Positions 35,264 to 43,712 of a stretch of 64,000 nucleotides of DNA are shown here, in pieces. Both the position numbers and the translations under genes were made by a program. The DNA lies in the NCBI GenBank assembly GCA_009885995.1, contig VFJQ01000038.1:1-64000 (forward strand), read 5' to 3'. Numbering within the stretch: position 1 is the first letter of the stretch; each line of letters begins with the position of its first letter. The notes below the pieces were generated by a model. That model saw only the letters and a program-made list of their open reading frames with translations. It had not been told where the DNA came from and made no database searches. The stretch comes from Verrucomicrobiota bacterium (GTDB lineage Bacteria; Verrucomicrobiota; Verrucomicrobiia; Chthoniobacterales; Chthoniobacteraceae).

Positions 35264-36070
35264 TTGGGCACACGCCGGACTCCGCAATCGAAGAACAGAA
35301 AAGCTGCGCACCGCCTGCCGGTGAGCGCCGCACAGGCGCTGCCGGGATTCGTTAGCCAGGCCAGCCCGTGGCTGAACAACCTGCTCTCGATCTTCCTCAT
35401 CCCGATCGCATGGGTCGTCACGCTCGCGCTGCTCACGAGCTTCCACCGCGCCGCGACCGAGCACTCGTTCTGGCGCACGATCGAGTTCCAGTTCTTCACG
35501 CTCGGCGTCGCGTTCTGGACGTTCCTTTTCCTCGCCTCGATGTGGACCTTCGGCGAACCGCGGCTGCTGCGCGTTTATGTCTTCGGTCACGAACTCACGC
35601 ACGCCTTTTGGGCCTGGGTGTTCGGCGGAAAAATCTTCAGTTTCAAAGCCACGCGCGACGGTGGCTACATCGAGACGAACCGCACGAATTTCTGGATCGC
35701 GCTCACGCCCTACTTCCATCCGCTCTACGCGATTTTCGTCATCGAGCTCTACGGCGTCGCGAGCTGGTTCTACGACGTGAGCGCCTACACCCCCGTGCTC
35801 TTCGGCCTGCTCGGGTTGACGTGGGCGTTTCATTTCAGCTTCACGCTCTGGATGATCCCGAAAGGCCAGAGCGACCTCTCCGCACACGGCACGCTCTTCT
35901 CGCTGTTCGTGATCTACCTGATGAACGTCATCACCCTCGCCGCGCTGCTCATCTTCGCCGCGCCCGAGGTCACGTTCCGCTCCTTTGGCGCGGAACTCTC
36001 GCGCCACACGATCTGGCTCGTCTCATTCCTCCTGAACAGCCTCGACGCCGCGATGCACCGCGCGCGCTAA
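35264..36070 (+). CDS. Integral membrane protein with HELTH motif (possible zinc peptidase)
   Basis: A 268-residue product if started at TTG 35264; a GTG at 35322 is an alternative, and the true start is uncertain. About six hydrophobic segments are visible. A membrane-associated HELTHAFWAWVFGGKI (HExxH) lies near residue 108, like the zinc-binding helix of intramembrane metalloproteases, and a second polar residue cluster follows in the later segments. The canonical M50 NxxPxxPLDGG motif is absent. It lies between trpS and the DUF4340 gene (convergent). I do not recognise a named family. Confidence 0.65.
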   Translation: MGTRRTPQSKNRKAAHRLPVSAAQALPGFVSQASPWLNNLLSIFLIPIAWVVTLALLTSFHRAATEHSFWRTIEFQFFTLGVAFWTFLFLASMWTFGEPRLLRVYVFGHELTHAFWAWVFGGKIFSFKATRDGGYIETNRTNFWIALTPYFHPLYAIFVIELYGVASWFYDVSAYTPVLFGLLGLTWAFHFSFTLWMIPKGQSDLSAHGTLFSLFVIYLMNVITLAALLIFAAPEVTFRSFGAELSRHTIWLVSFLLNSLDAAMHRAR

Positions 36071-36075
36071 ACTCG

Positions 36076-38013
36076 CTACGGCTTCTGCGGCTGCGCAGGC
36101 GCTTCGCTCGACTTCGGCTTCGCGGGCTCCGCGGGCGCGGGCGCGGGGGCGAGTGGCGGCGGGGTAGTCACGGGCGGAGTGGTGGCTTCGGTCTTCGCGG
36201 GCGCGGGCGTGGCTGCGGCGGTCGCGAGCGGCTTGTCGAGGAGCGAGGAAACGAAGGCCTCGAAATCAGGCTTGGCGATGACAAAAGTGCCCGCGAGTCC
36301 TTCGGCACTGGCGGAGCGCATCCCGACATCGTCGGCGGCGCCGAAGGTGAGCTTGCCGCTGGTGTTGCCCGCAGTCTTGAACGTCACGACGACGGCCGGC
36401 TTATCGAGCCCGTGCTCGGGCGCGGTGGCGCCGATCCAGCGCACGGCGTGGAGCGTCGCGAGCGTGTTCACGAGGCTCTGGACGTTGATCGTGTTCACCT
36501 TGTCGTCGCCCTTCGCGAGCTTCCAGTTCTTGTCCTTGTCGCGATCGAGGCTGAGCGTCGGCTGGCCTTCCCGCACGACCTCGAGCGACACGATGTCATC
36601 GGCCTTGTTCTTGTAAATCTCGAGCGGCTGGAGCTGGAGTGGGTCGGTGACGATCGACTCGAGGATGCTCTTCGAAGTCGAGAGCACCGAGGGCTCGTCG
36701 TCGGTCCGCACATACACGTCGCCGCCTTCGATCTTGCCGAAGAAGAGCGCCACGATCGGCTTTTCGCCTGCCTTGGTCTCGGCGGTGTTCTCGCTCGAAA
36801 ACGCGCTGAGCGTGACCTTGGCGACGGGCGCATCGAGGCCGTATTTTGGCAGCTCGGTCGCCACGTCGGCCACGAAGTTCACCACGGTCGCGGCGGCGAG
36901 ATCGTCGAGCAGGCGGGTGAGCTGCGCGCTGTTCACGTCGATGTCCTTGTCGGCCTTGCGCACCCAGCCCTTGTCGGCCTTGCGGGCGAGCACGAGCTTC
37001 TCCTTGCCCGCAGGCTCGATGGTGATGCGATCGACGAGGTCGCTGTTGAACTGCACGAGCTTCCGGTCGCGGAGGTCGTTCGGCTTGAGCGCGAGCAGGC
37101 TCTCGACCGCTTTCGGCACCAGCACCACGGCGTCGCGGGAGGAAAGGCGCACGAAGACTTTCTCCTTGTCCTTCTCGTCCTTCGGATTCGTCCCGACCGT
37201 GAGCACCTGCGGCTGGTCCTGGCCCTCGACGGTGAGCGTCACGGTGCCGCGCGGCTGGTCGAGGCCGTAATCGCCGAGCTTCGAGGTGTCGGCGACGAAG
37301 CTCTCGACGCGCGCAGTGAGCGCCTGCGAGAGGGTGTCGCCGATCTTCGAGTCGTCGCCGCGCGCCTTGAGCGGGCGCACGAGCGACCAGTGGTCGTTCT
37401 CTTTCGCCACCTCGATCTCGCCAGCCTGCGTCTTGATGACGGCTTTCTTGATCTGCCCGAGGCTCAGGTCGCTGAGCTTCTTGTCGCGGAAGTCGTCGGC
37501 CTTTTTCGAGATATCGTTGCGCAGGTTGTTCGAGACGACCTCGACCGACTTCGCGCCCTCGATCATCGCATACACCTTGTTCTCGATCGCAGTGTCCTTG
37601 CCGATGAAGAGCTGCACCGGCTTGCCGTCCACGGTGAGCGTGACCTTCGTCGCCGGGTCGGAGAGGCCGTATTCCTTGAGTTGGTCTTTGCTCACGCCTT
37701 TGCCGTCGTTGTCGATGGTCGATTCGCTGCGCAGCAGTTCGATGCTCGTGAGCAGCCCGCTCATCGTGCCGGAATCGGCGCGGTCTTTCACCGGAGCCTC
37801 GACCCTCCAACTCGTGCCGTCCTTCTTGAGGTCGATCTTCGCCTCGGGCGTCTTGATGGCGATGGCGGTGATCTTGTCGCGATCGAACTCGAAGAGCCGG
37901 CCCTTCGTTTCCTCGTGGTCCTTGGTCGTGGGTATCTTCTTGTCCACGAACTCCACGTAGGCCGCGAGACCCACGGCGACGATGAGCAGGATGAGTGTGT
38001 ATTTGAACTTCAT
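36076..38013 (-). CDS. DUF4340 domain-containing protein
   Basis: The start at 38013 gives 645 residues with one N-terminal membrane anchor (YTLILLIVAVGLAAYVEF). The body contains several DUF4340 repeats with the pattern W-x-V-xxP..DxxxVxxLLxxL and YGLDxPxxxVTL (for example KDQLKEYGLSDPATKVTLTV, KLGDYGLDQPRGTVTLTV, ELPKYGLDAPVAKVTLSA). The C-terminus is Pro/Ala-rich. DUF4340 genes often follow GldG-like ABC components, as here, but the function is unknown. Probably periplasmic-facing. It is the last gene of the ABC operon. Confidence 0.88.
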   Translation of the reverse strand: MKFKYTLILLIVAVGLAAYVEFVDKKIPTTKDHEETKGRLFEFDRDKITAIAIKTPEAKIDLKKDGTSWRVEAPVKDRADSGTMSGLLTSIELLRSESTIDNDGKGVSKDQLKEYGLSDPATKVTLTVDGKPVQLFIGKDTAIENKVYAMIEGAKSVEVVSNNLRNDISKKADDFRDKKLSDLSLGQIKKAVIKTQAGEIEVAKENDHWSLVRPLKARGDDSKIGDTLSQALTARVESFVADTSKLGDYGLDQPRGTVTLTVEGQDQPQVLTVGTNPKDEKDKEKVFVRLSSRDAVVLVPKAVESLLALKPNDLRDRKLVQFNSDLVDRITIEPAGKEKLVLARKADKGWVRKADKDIDVNSAQLTRLLDDLAAATVVNFVADVATELPKYGLDAPVAKVTLSAFSSENTAETKAGEKPIVALFFGKIEGGDVYVRTDDEPSVLSTSKSILESIVTDPLQLQPLEIYKNKADDIVSLEVVREGQPTLSLDRDKDKNWKLAKGDDKVNTINVQSLVNTLATLHAVRWIGATAPEHGLDKPAVVVTFKTAGNTSGKLTFGAADDVGMRSASAEGLAGTFVIAKPDFEAFVSSLLDKPLATAAATPAPAKTEATTPPVTTPPPLAPAPAPAEPAKPKSSEAPAQPQKP

Positions 38014-38035
38014 GGCTGAGATGAGCTTGGAAAGA

Positions 38036-39589
38036 TCAACGCCGGCGCTGCGACCACGAGAGGAAGCCGAACGCGGCGACGATGCCCGGCAGGCCGAGCA
38101 CCACGGCGTAGGCGAGCTTGCGCAGCTTGTCTTCATCGAGCGTGAGGGCGACGAGTTTCTTCTCCTTCGGCGGGATGCCGACGCCGGCGCCTTGCTCGCG
38201 GTTCAGCAGCCAGTTCACGGAATTGAGGCCGAACTCCAGGCCCATGTCGAACTGGCTGAGGCCGCCATCGGTGAGGAAACCGGCGTTGCCCACGACGATC
38301 ATGCGCGCGGTATCGACCTTCACTCCTTGCATCGCGCCTTTCTCGAGGGCGACGGCGACGGTGAACGGGCCTTCCTTTTCCCGCGCCGGATCGCGCGACG
38401 GGATGGCGGGGCCGACGGTGCCATCGAGTTCCGCCCAGAATTCTTTACCGACGGTGGCGAGCTCGGTGATCTGGATTTGGTCGGTCGTGGTCTTGGTGCG
38501 GTCGAGTTCGAGTGGGACGGAGGCGCCGAAGAAGAACGCGTTTTCGCCCGCGAGCTCTTTCGTCACCATACCGCCGGACGGGTCGAAGAGGCCCTCGACG
38601 GAGGCCATCACGCGCGTGTCGCGCTGGCCGTTGACCATATTCATCACCGTCACTGTGCGAAGGAGGCGGCCTTCGCCGGGCTTCACGCCGGCATTGGTGA
38701 GCCACGCGTTGAGGCGCGGAGTTTTGGTGCCGCTGAGCATCACGAGGATGCGGCCTTTGTTGCGCCAGTAGTTATCGAGCAGTTCGATCTCGCGCTCGGA
38801 GAGATCCTGGCGCGGGCCGAAGACCACCAGCGCCGTCGCGTCCTCCGGCACGCGCTCGACGTCGAGCAGCTTGATCTTGTCGAACTTGATGTTCGATCGC
38901 TTGAAGTATTCGCCGAGGACCGTGACGTCGTCGGGCTTCTCGGGCCGTCCGCCGAGCGCCACGTCCGGCTCGCCGTGACCGGTCGTGAGGTAGAGTTTCT
39001 GCGGTTTGCCTTCGACGAGTTCGAGGATCGCAGCGGTCAGCGCGGCCTCGCCCTTGAAGCCCCGCACCTGCGGCGCCACGGGCATCATGGGGTTCATCTG
39101 GTCCATCTCGACCATGTCCTGCGCATTCACGAACTTCGATTTCCCGTCGTAGTCGAGGATCACAATGTTCTCCTCGCCGGCGAAGCGATACTTCTCCGCG
39201 AGTTCCTTCGCGCGGCTGAGGTTGCGATACGGATCGACGATCTCGGCGCTCAATTTCCGGTGCGACGCGTATTCGTATTCTTTGAGCAGCGTCATCACGT
39301 CGGGCGCGATCTGGCCCGCGGCGCCGCCGCCGGCGAAATAGACGATCGCCTTCACCGGCTTTTGCAGGGTGCCGAGCAGGTTCTTCGTCTGCGTGCTGAG
39401 CGCGAACTTCTGGTCGCGCGTGAAGTCCCAGCGCACGAAGCGGCGGAAGCTGATGAAATTGATCAGCGCGACGATGAACATCACGATGAAGACCTGCACG
39501 ACGACGTTGACGCCGATGGCAAAGCGCTTGCCGCTCGACGGGCCGCCGTAGCGATGGGTCGCTGGCTTGGATTCGGTTTCTTCGGCCAT
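38036..39589 (-). CDS. GldG-like ABC transporter auxiliary protein
   Basis: The 517-residue protein has an N-terminal membrane segment (VVVQVFIVMFIVALINF), an extracytoplasmic domain with the GldG/IftG layout (DPYRNLSRAKELAEKYRF, YLTTGHGEPD, LVVFGPRQDLSEREIELLDNYW) and a C-terminal membrane segment near LAYAVVLGLPGIVAAFGFLS. It sits between an ABC permease and a DUF4340 gene. In Bacteroidota GldG works with GldA and GldF in gliding; a gliding role is not shown here and a general export or envelope role is as likely. Confidence 0.85.
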   Translation of the reverse strand: MAEETESKPATHRYGGPSSGKRFAIGVNVVVQVFIVMFIVALINFISFRRFVRWDFTRDQKFALSTQTKNLLGTLQKPVKAIVYFAGGGAAGQIAPDVMTLLKEYEYASHRKLSAEIVDPYRNLSRAKELAEKYRFAGEENIVILDYDGKSKFVNAQDMVEMDQMNPMMPVAPQVRGFKGEAALTAAILELVEGKPQKLYLTTGHGEPDVALGGRPEKPDDVTVLGEYFKRSNIKFDKIKLLDVERVPEDATALVVFGPRQDLSEREIELLDNYWRNKGRILVMLSGTKTPRLNAWLTNAGVKPGEGRLLRTVTVMNMVNGQRDTRVMASVEGLFDPSGGMVTKELAGENAFFFGASVPLELDRTKTTTDQIQITELATVGKEFWAELDGTVGPAIPSRDPAREKEGPFTVAVALEKGAMQGVKVDTARMIVVGNAGFLTDGGLSQFDMGLEFGLNSVNWLLNREQGAGVGIPPKEKKLVALTLDEDKLRKLAYAVVLGLPGIVAAFGFLSWSQRRR

Positions 39590-39620
39590 AGTTGGAAAGG
39601 GTGAAGGTTTTAGCGGGGCG

Positions 39621-40376
39621 TTACGCCTTCCACTTGCGAGCCTGGAAGGAGTGGAAGGTGAGCACGAGCAGCAGCCCAGTGGCGCTGAGATACCAGACGA
39701 TCTGCCGCGAATCGATCATGCCCTTGCCAAACTCGCGCATGTGCTCGGCGGCGGAAAAGTAGCGGAAGAACTCGAGCACGTCCGGCCGCGTGATGCGCAT
39801 GATTTCCGGCAGGAACGGCAGGAAGAACCACACGAAGATGATGCACGCGGAAATGATCGCCGCATTGATCTGCTCACGCACGAGCGACGACGCGAAGCAG
39901 CCAAGCGCGGTGAAGAACATGCCCATGAGCAGCAACAGCAGATACGTGCCGCCGTAGGCGCCGACGGCGTTGGCCGCGGTCTTCTCCGTGATCCACTGGA
40001 AGATGGCGAAGTGGATGAACGTCGGTGCCCAGAGCACGATGTAGAAGAGAAGTGCGCCGAGGTATTTCGAGAGCACGACCTGCCAGTCGGTGACGGGCGC
40101 GGTGGTGAGCGTCTCGATGGTGCCCTGACGGTATTCCTCGGAGAAGACCCGCATCGTGATGAGCGGGAAGGTGAGGATGAACACGATCCAGAACGGGACC
40201 ATGTTGAACGAGAGTTCGACGATGGTGACTTCCGCGGGCTGGCCGTTGAGGAGGAGGACGCCGAGGTAGAAATTGAAGCCCGCGACCATCAGCAGGAAGA
40301 ACATCACCACGTAGGCGATGGGCTGATAGAAGAAGGAACGGATCTCGCGGTTGAGGAGAGTGAGGAGCGTTCGCAT
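39621..40376 (-). CDS. ABC transporter permease (GldF-like)
   Basis: ATG 40376 gives 251 residues (MRTLLTLLNREIRSFFYQP). Six hydrophobic segments follow, with the cytoplasmic-loop motif FSEEYRQGTIETLTTAPVTDWQVVLSKYLG of ABC-2 permeases. The start of the open frame lies further upstream but inside the ATPase gene. It lies between the ATPase and GldG-like genes and is the likely membrane subunit of the same transporter. Confidence 0.9.
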   Translation of the reverse strand: MRTLLTLLNREIRSFFYQPIAYVVMFFLLMVAGFNFYLGVLLLNGQPAEVTIVELSFNMVPFWIVFILTFPLITMRVFSEEYRQGTIETLTTAPVTDWQVVLSKYLGALLFYIVLWAPTFIHFAIFQWITEKTAANAVGAYGGTYLLLLLMGMFFTALGCFASSLVREQINAAIISACIIFVWFFLPFLPEIMRITRPDVLEFFRYFSAAEHMREFGKGMIDSRQIVWYLSATGLLLVLTFHSFQARKWKA

Positions 40377-40447
40377 GGAGTGGGTTGGTGAAAAGGTGGT
40401 GAGTTGGCGGGTGTTCCCGTGGATCCTTTCGGGGAAAACGCCGCGCG

Positions 40448-41380
40448 CTAGCTGTCCGCTTGCGTCAGCTCGACGAAGACATCTTCGAGCGTCGCGCGGC
40501 GGCGCTGGAGTTCGCGGACGGGCCAGTGGTTTTCCATGGCGAGGCGCATCACGTCTTCGCTCGGGTCGGCGTTGGCTTCGAGGCGCAGCTTGAAGATCGA
40601 GAAGTCGCCGTCGCGCTCGATGTCGATGCCTTTCACGCCGGGCAAGTTGCCGAGCCACTCCGCGGCGCTGTCGTTGCCGACGTTGGCTTCGAGCTTCATC
40701 GCGCCAGCGGCGCGGTGGTTGCGCAGCAGGTTCTCCGCGGTGTCGGAGGCGCGGATCTGGCCCTTGTGGATGACGACCACGCGCGAGCAGATGAGTTCCA
40801 CCTCCGAGAGGATGTGCGTGGAGATCAGCACAGTGCGCTTGTGGGCGAGGTTCTTGATGAGTTCGCGCGCGTGCCGGACCTGGTTCGGGTCGAGGCCGAT
40901 GGTCGGCTCGTCGAGGATGAGAAGGTCGGGATCATGCACGAGCGCATCCGCGAGCCCCACGCGCTGGCGCTGGCCTTTCGAGAGCGTGCCGATGATCGCG
41001 CGCTGCTTCTCGCGCAAGTCGCACAGTTCGATCACGTCGCCCACACGCTCGCGGACCTTCGAACCCGGCACGCCCTTGAGCGCAGCGCGATAGGCGAGGT
41101 ATTCGTTCACGCGCATGTCGTGATAGAGCGGCGTGTTTTCCGGCAGGTAGCCGAGGTGCTGGCGCGCCTGGAGGCTCTGCTCGAAGACATCGAACCCGGC
41201 CACGCTCGCGGTGCCGGAAGTCGCCGGCAGGAAGCCGGTGAGGATGCGCATCGTGGTGCTTTTCCCGGCGCCATTCGGCCCGAGGAAGCCGACGATCTCG
41301 CCCTTATCGACCTCGAAACTGATGTGGTCGATCGCGGTAAAGCCGGCGTAACGCTTGGTGAGGTTTTCGACTTTGATCAT
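40448..41380 (-). CDS. ABC transporter ATP-binding protein (GldA-like)
   Basis: ATG 41380 gives 310 residues. Walker A GPNGAGKST, signature LSKGQRQRVG, Walker B LLILDEP and the H-loop ISTHIL are all intact, so this is an active-looking ATPase of the CcmA/GldA type. The C-terminal extension (residues about 230-310) is regulatory-like. It is the first gene of the ATPase-permease-GldG-DUF4340 operon. Confidence 0.95.
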   Translation of the reverse strand: MIKVENLTKRYAGFTAIDHISFEVDKGEIVGFLGPNGAGKSTTMRILTGFLPATSGTASVAGFDVFEQSLQARQHLGYLPENTPLYHDMRVNEYLAYRAALKGVPGSKVRERVGDVIELCDLREKQRAIIGTLSKGQRQRVGLADALVHDPDLLILDEPTIGLDPNQVRHARELIKNLAHKRTVLISTHILSEVELICSRVVVIHKGQIRASDTAENLLRNHRAAGAMKLEANVGNDSAAEWLGNLPGVKGIDIERDGDFSIFKLRLEANADPSEDVMRLAMENHWPVRELQRRRATLEDVFVELTQADS

Positions 41381-41493
41381 GGGTCGTGAGTGGAAAGGGG
41401 TGCGCGGTTTAGCGAAGCGGTCTCGGCGTGGCAAGTTACACGTTTGTAAGTTTCCGCTCCCTCGCGCGAGCCACGCCAGCACGAGCAGCGGCG

Positions 41494-41808
41494 CTACCGC
41501 CGGAGCAGCGACACCGCCCCGCTCACCACGGCCAGCACCGCCATCAACGCCGCGGGAATGAGGAAATTCCAGCCCGCCTGACGAAGAAAGGCCGGGAGAT
41601 CGGCGAACTCGCTCAGGAAAAAGGTGAGCACCGGCACGAGGAAGAGCGAAGGAATCCCGACGAAGATCAAGGCGATGACGCCACCCTTCACCGCCGCCGC
41701 CAGCACCGCGTGTCCGGCGGCTTTTGCGACCGACGGAGCACCGATGACCTCGTAAGGCCGAAACTTGAGATATTCCGTCGTGCGCTTTCCGCGCGGTGAT
41801 CCGTTCAT
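41494..41808 (-). CDS. Small membrane protein of unknown function
   Basis: The 104-residue protein has two hydrophobic segments (residues about 38-62 and 78-101: ALIFVGIPSLFLVPVLTFFL and NFLIPAALMAVLAVVSGAV) after a basic N-terminus (MNGSPRGKRTTEYLKF). It is 113 bp upstream of the ABC ATPase on the same strand. No family recognised. A weak purine-rich GGTGAG precedes the start. Confidence 0.6.
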   Translation of the reverse strand: MNGSPRGKRTTEYLKFRPYEVIGAPSVAKAAGHAVLAAAVKGGVIALIFVGIPSLFLVPVLTFFLSEFADLPAFLRQAGWNFLIPAALMAVLAVVSGAVSLLRR

Positions 41809-41923
41809 CGAGGCTCACCATACCCGCGCTTCCAGCCGTGGAAAGCGCTGTCGCCGAGATTCGAGGGCCGCGGCTTGGATTTGGCGATTGTGCCGGCGCA
41901 GATCGCCGTGCAAACACGCGCCC

Positions 41924-42805
41924 ATGCGCCGCTCCCTGTCTCCCGCTTTCCTCCTCGCCCTGGCTCTGCCTCTTCTCGCCGCCGACGATCCAAACGCGCC
42001 CTACGTCCTCGGTCCCGACAGCCAGCCGCAGCCCGGCGTGCCGCAGGGCGAGCTGAAGAAGTTCACCTTCAGCGACAGCAAGGTCTTCCCCGGCACGACG
42101 CGCGAGTGGCAGCTCTACGTGCCGAAACAATACGACGCCGCCAAGCCCGCGTGCCTGCTCGTGTGCTTCGATGGCGGCGGCTACGCGAACCCGACCGGCG
42201 GCACGCGCGTGCCCGTGGTGCTCGACAATCTCATCGCGAAAAAGGAAGTGCCGGTGACGATCGCGGTGTTCATCAACCCCGGCAGTTTCAAGGCCGCTGC
42301 GCCGGGCGCGAAGGATCGCAGCAACCGCAGCTTCGAATACGACTCGCTCGGAGACGCGAACGCCCGCTTCGTCATCGAGGAAATCCTGCCGCTCGTGCAG
42401 AAGGACTACAAACTCACCGACGACCCGAACGGCTGGAGCATCACCGGCGCATCAAGCGGCGGCATCGCGGCGTTCACCGTGGCGTGGGAGCGGCCAGACA
42501 AGTTTCGCAAAGTGATCAGTTGGATCGGCAGCTTCACGAACATCCGCGGCGGCCACGTCTATCCCGCGCTCATCCGCAAGACCGAGCCCAAGCCGCTGCG
42601 CGTCTTCCTCCAGGATGGCGCGAACGACCTCGACAACATGCACGGCCACTGGCCGCTCGCGAACCAGGACATGGCCGCGGCGCTGAAGTTTGCGAAGTAT
42701 GATTACAAGTTCGAGTTCGGCACCGGCTCGCACAGCGCGAAGCACGGCGCGTCCATTCTGCCCGACACGCTGCGCTGGCTCTGGCGCGACTGGCCGAAGG
42801 AATAA
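41924..42805 (+). CDS. Secreted alpha/beta hydrolase, esterase D / enterochelin-esterase type
   Basis: ATG 41924 gives 293 residues with a signal peptide (MRRSLSPAFLLALALPLLAA). The nucleophile is S177 in TGASSGGIAAF, and the acid and histidine are probably in DGANDLDN and GTGSHSAKHG. The N-terminal domain opens with WQLYVPKQYDAAKPACLLV. The family hydrolyses esters of acylated carbohydrates or siderophores; the substrate is not indicated. It is followed six bases later by an M50 peptidase gene. Confidence 0.85.
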   Translation: MRRSLSPAFLLALALPLLAADDPNAPYVLGPDSQPQPGVPQGELKKFTFSDSKVFPGTTREWQLYVPKQYDAAKPACLLVCFDGGGYANPTGGTRVPVVLDNLIAKKEVPVTIAVFINPGSFKAAAPGAKDRSNRSFEYDSLGDANARFVIEEILPLVQKDYKLTDDPNGWSITGASSGGIAAFTVAWERPDKFRKVISWIGSFTNIRGGHVYPALIRKTEPKPLRVFLQDGANDLDNMHGHWPLANQDMAAALKFAKYDYKFEFGTGSHSAKHGASILPDTLRWLWRDWPKE

Positions 42806-42811
42806 CGCGCG

Positions 42812-43507
42812 ATGCTGCCAACCCAAGACGGCTCCATCCGGCTTTTCCGCGCCGCCGGCATCCAGGTCTCGCTCCACTGGTCGTGGCTGCTCGTGGCGTT
42901 GATCGAGATCGAAGTGCGGAAGGGCCTCTACTCGTCGGTGGCGTGGAATGTGGCGGAATACCTCGCGCTGTTTCTCATCGTGCTGCTGCACGAGTTCGGC
43001 CACTCGCTCGCCTGCCGGCAAGTCGGCGGACAGGCTGACCAGATCGTGCTTTGGCCGCTTGGTGGCGTCGCTTACGTCGCCCCGCCGCCGCGTCCGGGCG
43101 CGACGCTCTGGAGCATCGCCGCGGGGCCGTTGGTGAATGTGATCCTGCTCCCCGTGCTCTTCGGTGCGGCGGTCTTCGCCCGCACGTCCGCCGGCATTGC
43201 GCCGGATGCACTGCGCCTCATCGACACCGTGGCGTTCATCAATCTCAGCCTCCTCGTTTTCAACCTCCTGCCGATCTACCCGCTCGATGGCGGGCAAATC
43301 CTGCGCTCGCTGTTGTGGTTTCCACTCGGCCCGATTCGCAGCCTGCAAATCGCGACGACGATCGGCTTGATCGGCGCAGTCGGGCTGATCGCGCTGGCGA
43401 TCTACTGGTGGTCGCTGTGGACCGGCATTCTCGCCTTCTTCATCTTCGCCAACTGCCGCACTGCCTGGCTGCGCGCTCGCGATTGGGCGCGCGCGGCGAA
43501 GCCGTAA
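42812..43507 (+). CDS. M50 family site-2-type zinc metallopeptidase
   Basis: The 231-residue membrane protein has HEFGH with H60, E61 and H64 and the third zinc ligand D159 in NLLPIYPLDGG, both within hydrophobic segments as in site-2 proteases. Four to six membrane segments are seen and no PDZ or CBS domain. Family members cleave substrates inside the membrane; the target is unknown. It follows the esterase gene by six bases. Confidence 0.92.
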   Translation: MLPTQDGSIRLFRAAGIQVSLHWSWLLVALIEIEVRKGLYSSVAWNVAEYLALFLIVLLHEFGHSLACRQVGGQADQIVLWPLGGVAYVAPPPRPGATLWSIAAGPLVNVILLPVLFGAAVFARTSAGIAPDALRLIDTVAFINLSLLVFNLLPIYPLDGGQILRSLLWFPLGPIRSLQIATTIGLIGAVGLIALAIYWWSLWTGILAFFIFANCRTAWLRARDWARAAKP

Positions 43508-43712
43508 GCGCCCGGCGCCGGGGCGAAAAATCGAGCCGAAAAAATTTCTTTGTCTTGCGGCGATCGCGCGTTTTGGCGCAGCCTGCGCGCCCGGTCGGAA
43601 TCCGCGAGTGCGGATGCCTCGACCTTCCTGCTGATGAAAACCCACTCACGCCCAACCCAGCAGCCGCCGGTTCCACTCGAACCGGCGCGGGCAGATCGTT
43701 GATTCCTTTCCT

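Noticed and set aside
35368-38019. Plus-strand frame of 883 codons
   Set aside because: Runs across the HELTH membrane gene in another frame and antisense to DUF4340; shadow only.
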